Origin: Xenopus tropicalis | Lineage: Eukaryota > Chordata > Amphibia > Anura > Pipidae | Reading direction: 5' to 3' | NCBI RefSeq assembly: GCF_000004195.4 | Contig: NC_030685.2 | Span: forward strand, 51,970,016 to 52,034,015 | DNA: 64,000 nt | Part shown: in pieces, positions 63,885 through 64,000 of the stretch | Layout: each line of letters begins with the position of its first letter | How positions within the stretch are numbered: the first letter of the stretch is position 1 | The notes under the pieces: generated by a model | Told to the model about the DNA's origin: nothing | Database searches by the model: none | What the model saw: the letters and a program-made list of their open reading frames with translations, nothing else | Program-made: the position numbers and the translations under genes

Positions 63885-64000
63885 TTGATTACAGAAATTT
63901 CCGAATTACGGAAGGCCATCTCCCATAGACTCCATTATCAGCAAATAATTCTAATTTTTAAAAATGATTTCCTTTTTCTCTGTAATAATAAAACAGTACC
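63885..64000. mobile_element. MITE of the TACAGGTATGGGA family, cut by window end
   Basis: GAAATTTCCGAATTACGGAA, then CTCCATTATCAGCAAATAAT, then CTTTTTCTCTGTAATAATAA, same as the left half of 26225-26555. Confidence 0.85.

Overview
The window is vertebrate nuclear DNA, almost certainly from a clawed frog (Xenopus; X. tropicalis more likely than X. laevis, but the sequence alone does not settle this). Genes are split into short exons with long AT-rich introns, and the introns are packed with frog-type transposons: many TTAA-flanked, TTAAAGG-ended miniature elements (T2/Kolobok type), hAT-like elements, a Tc1 relic, a CR1/L2 LINE and a DIRS-type tyrosine-recombinase retrotransposon.

Two genes lie head to head. 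On the minus strand, positions 488-40715 hold all of als2 (alsin) except its last short coding exon, which must lie left of base 1. I placed 32 coding exons by eye. Every splice phase closes, giving 4,884 coding bases or 1,628 codons (human alsin is 1,657 residues). The order is RCC1-like domain, DH, PH, MORN repeats and VPS9: an endosomal Rab5/Rac1-linked exchange factor. A CpG-rich stretch at about 43.25-43.52 kb is the likely promoter and noncoding first exon. On the plus strand, cdk15 (PFTAIRE-type cyclin-dependent kinase) starts at 49133. Two alternative 5' coding routes (49133+53093, and 58301) both fit in phase onto a shared exon at 60824, followed by the ATP-loop exon at 61577. The rest of the kinase lies beyond 64000. 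The divergent als2-cdk15 pair matches the gene order of the human locus.

Layout: 0.5-10 kb, VPS9 and MORN exons of als2; 10.2-10.95 kb, a 29-bp minisatellite; 11-20.7 kb, MORN, PH and DH exons; 21.0-25.46 kb, a DIRS retrotransposon in the sense direction inside an als2 intron; 26-32 kb, the second half of the RCC1-like domain, with a cluster of palindromic elements and TA microsatellites at 29.8-31.6 kb; 32-37.7 kb, nested miniature elements around one linker exon; 37.8-40.7 kb, the N-terminal exons; 40.2-41.6 kb, a diverged local duplication around the start exon; 43.9-48.4 kb, intergenic CR1/L2, T2 and Tc1 relics; 48.9-64 kb, the 5' part of cdk15 with its repeats.

I saw no bacterial-type operon, CRISPR array, rRNA gene or intact tRNA gene. 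The most notable points are the two cdk15 N-termini (one with a possible N-myristoylation motif, the other CDK14-like), the DIRS copy with open, catalytically complete RT/RNase H and recombinase frames, a GC-AG intron in als2, the three-deep nest of transposons at 35.66-36.66 kb, and the repeated als2 start exon.
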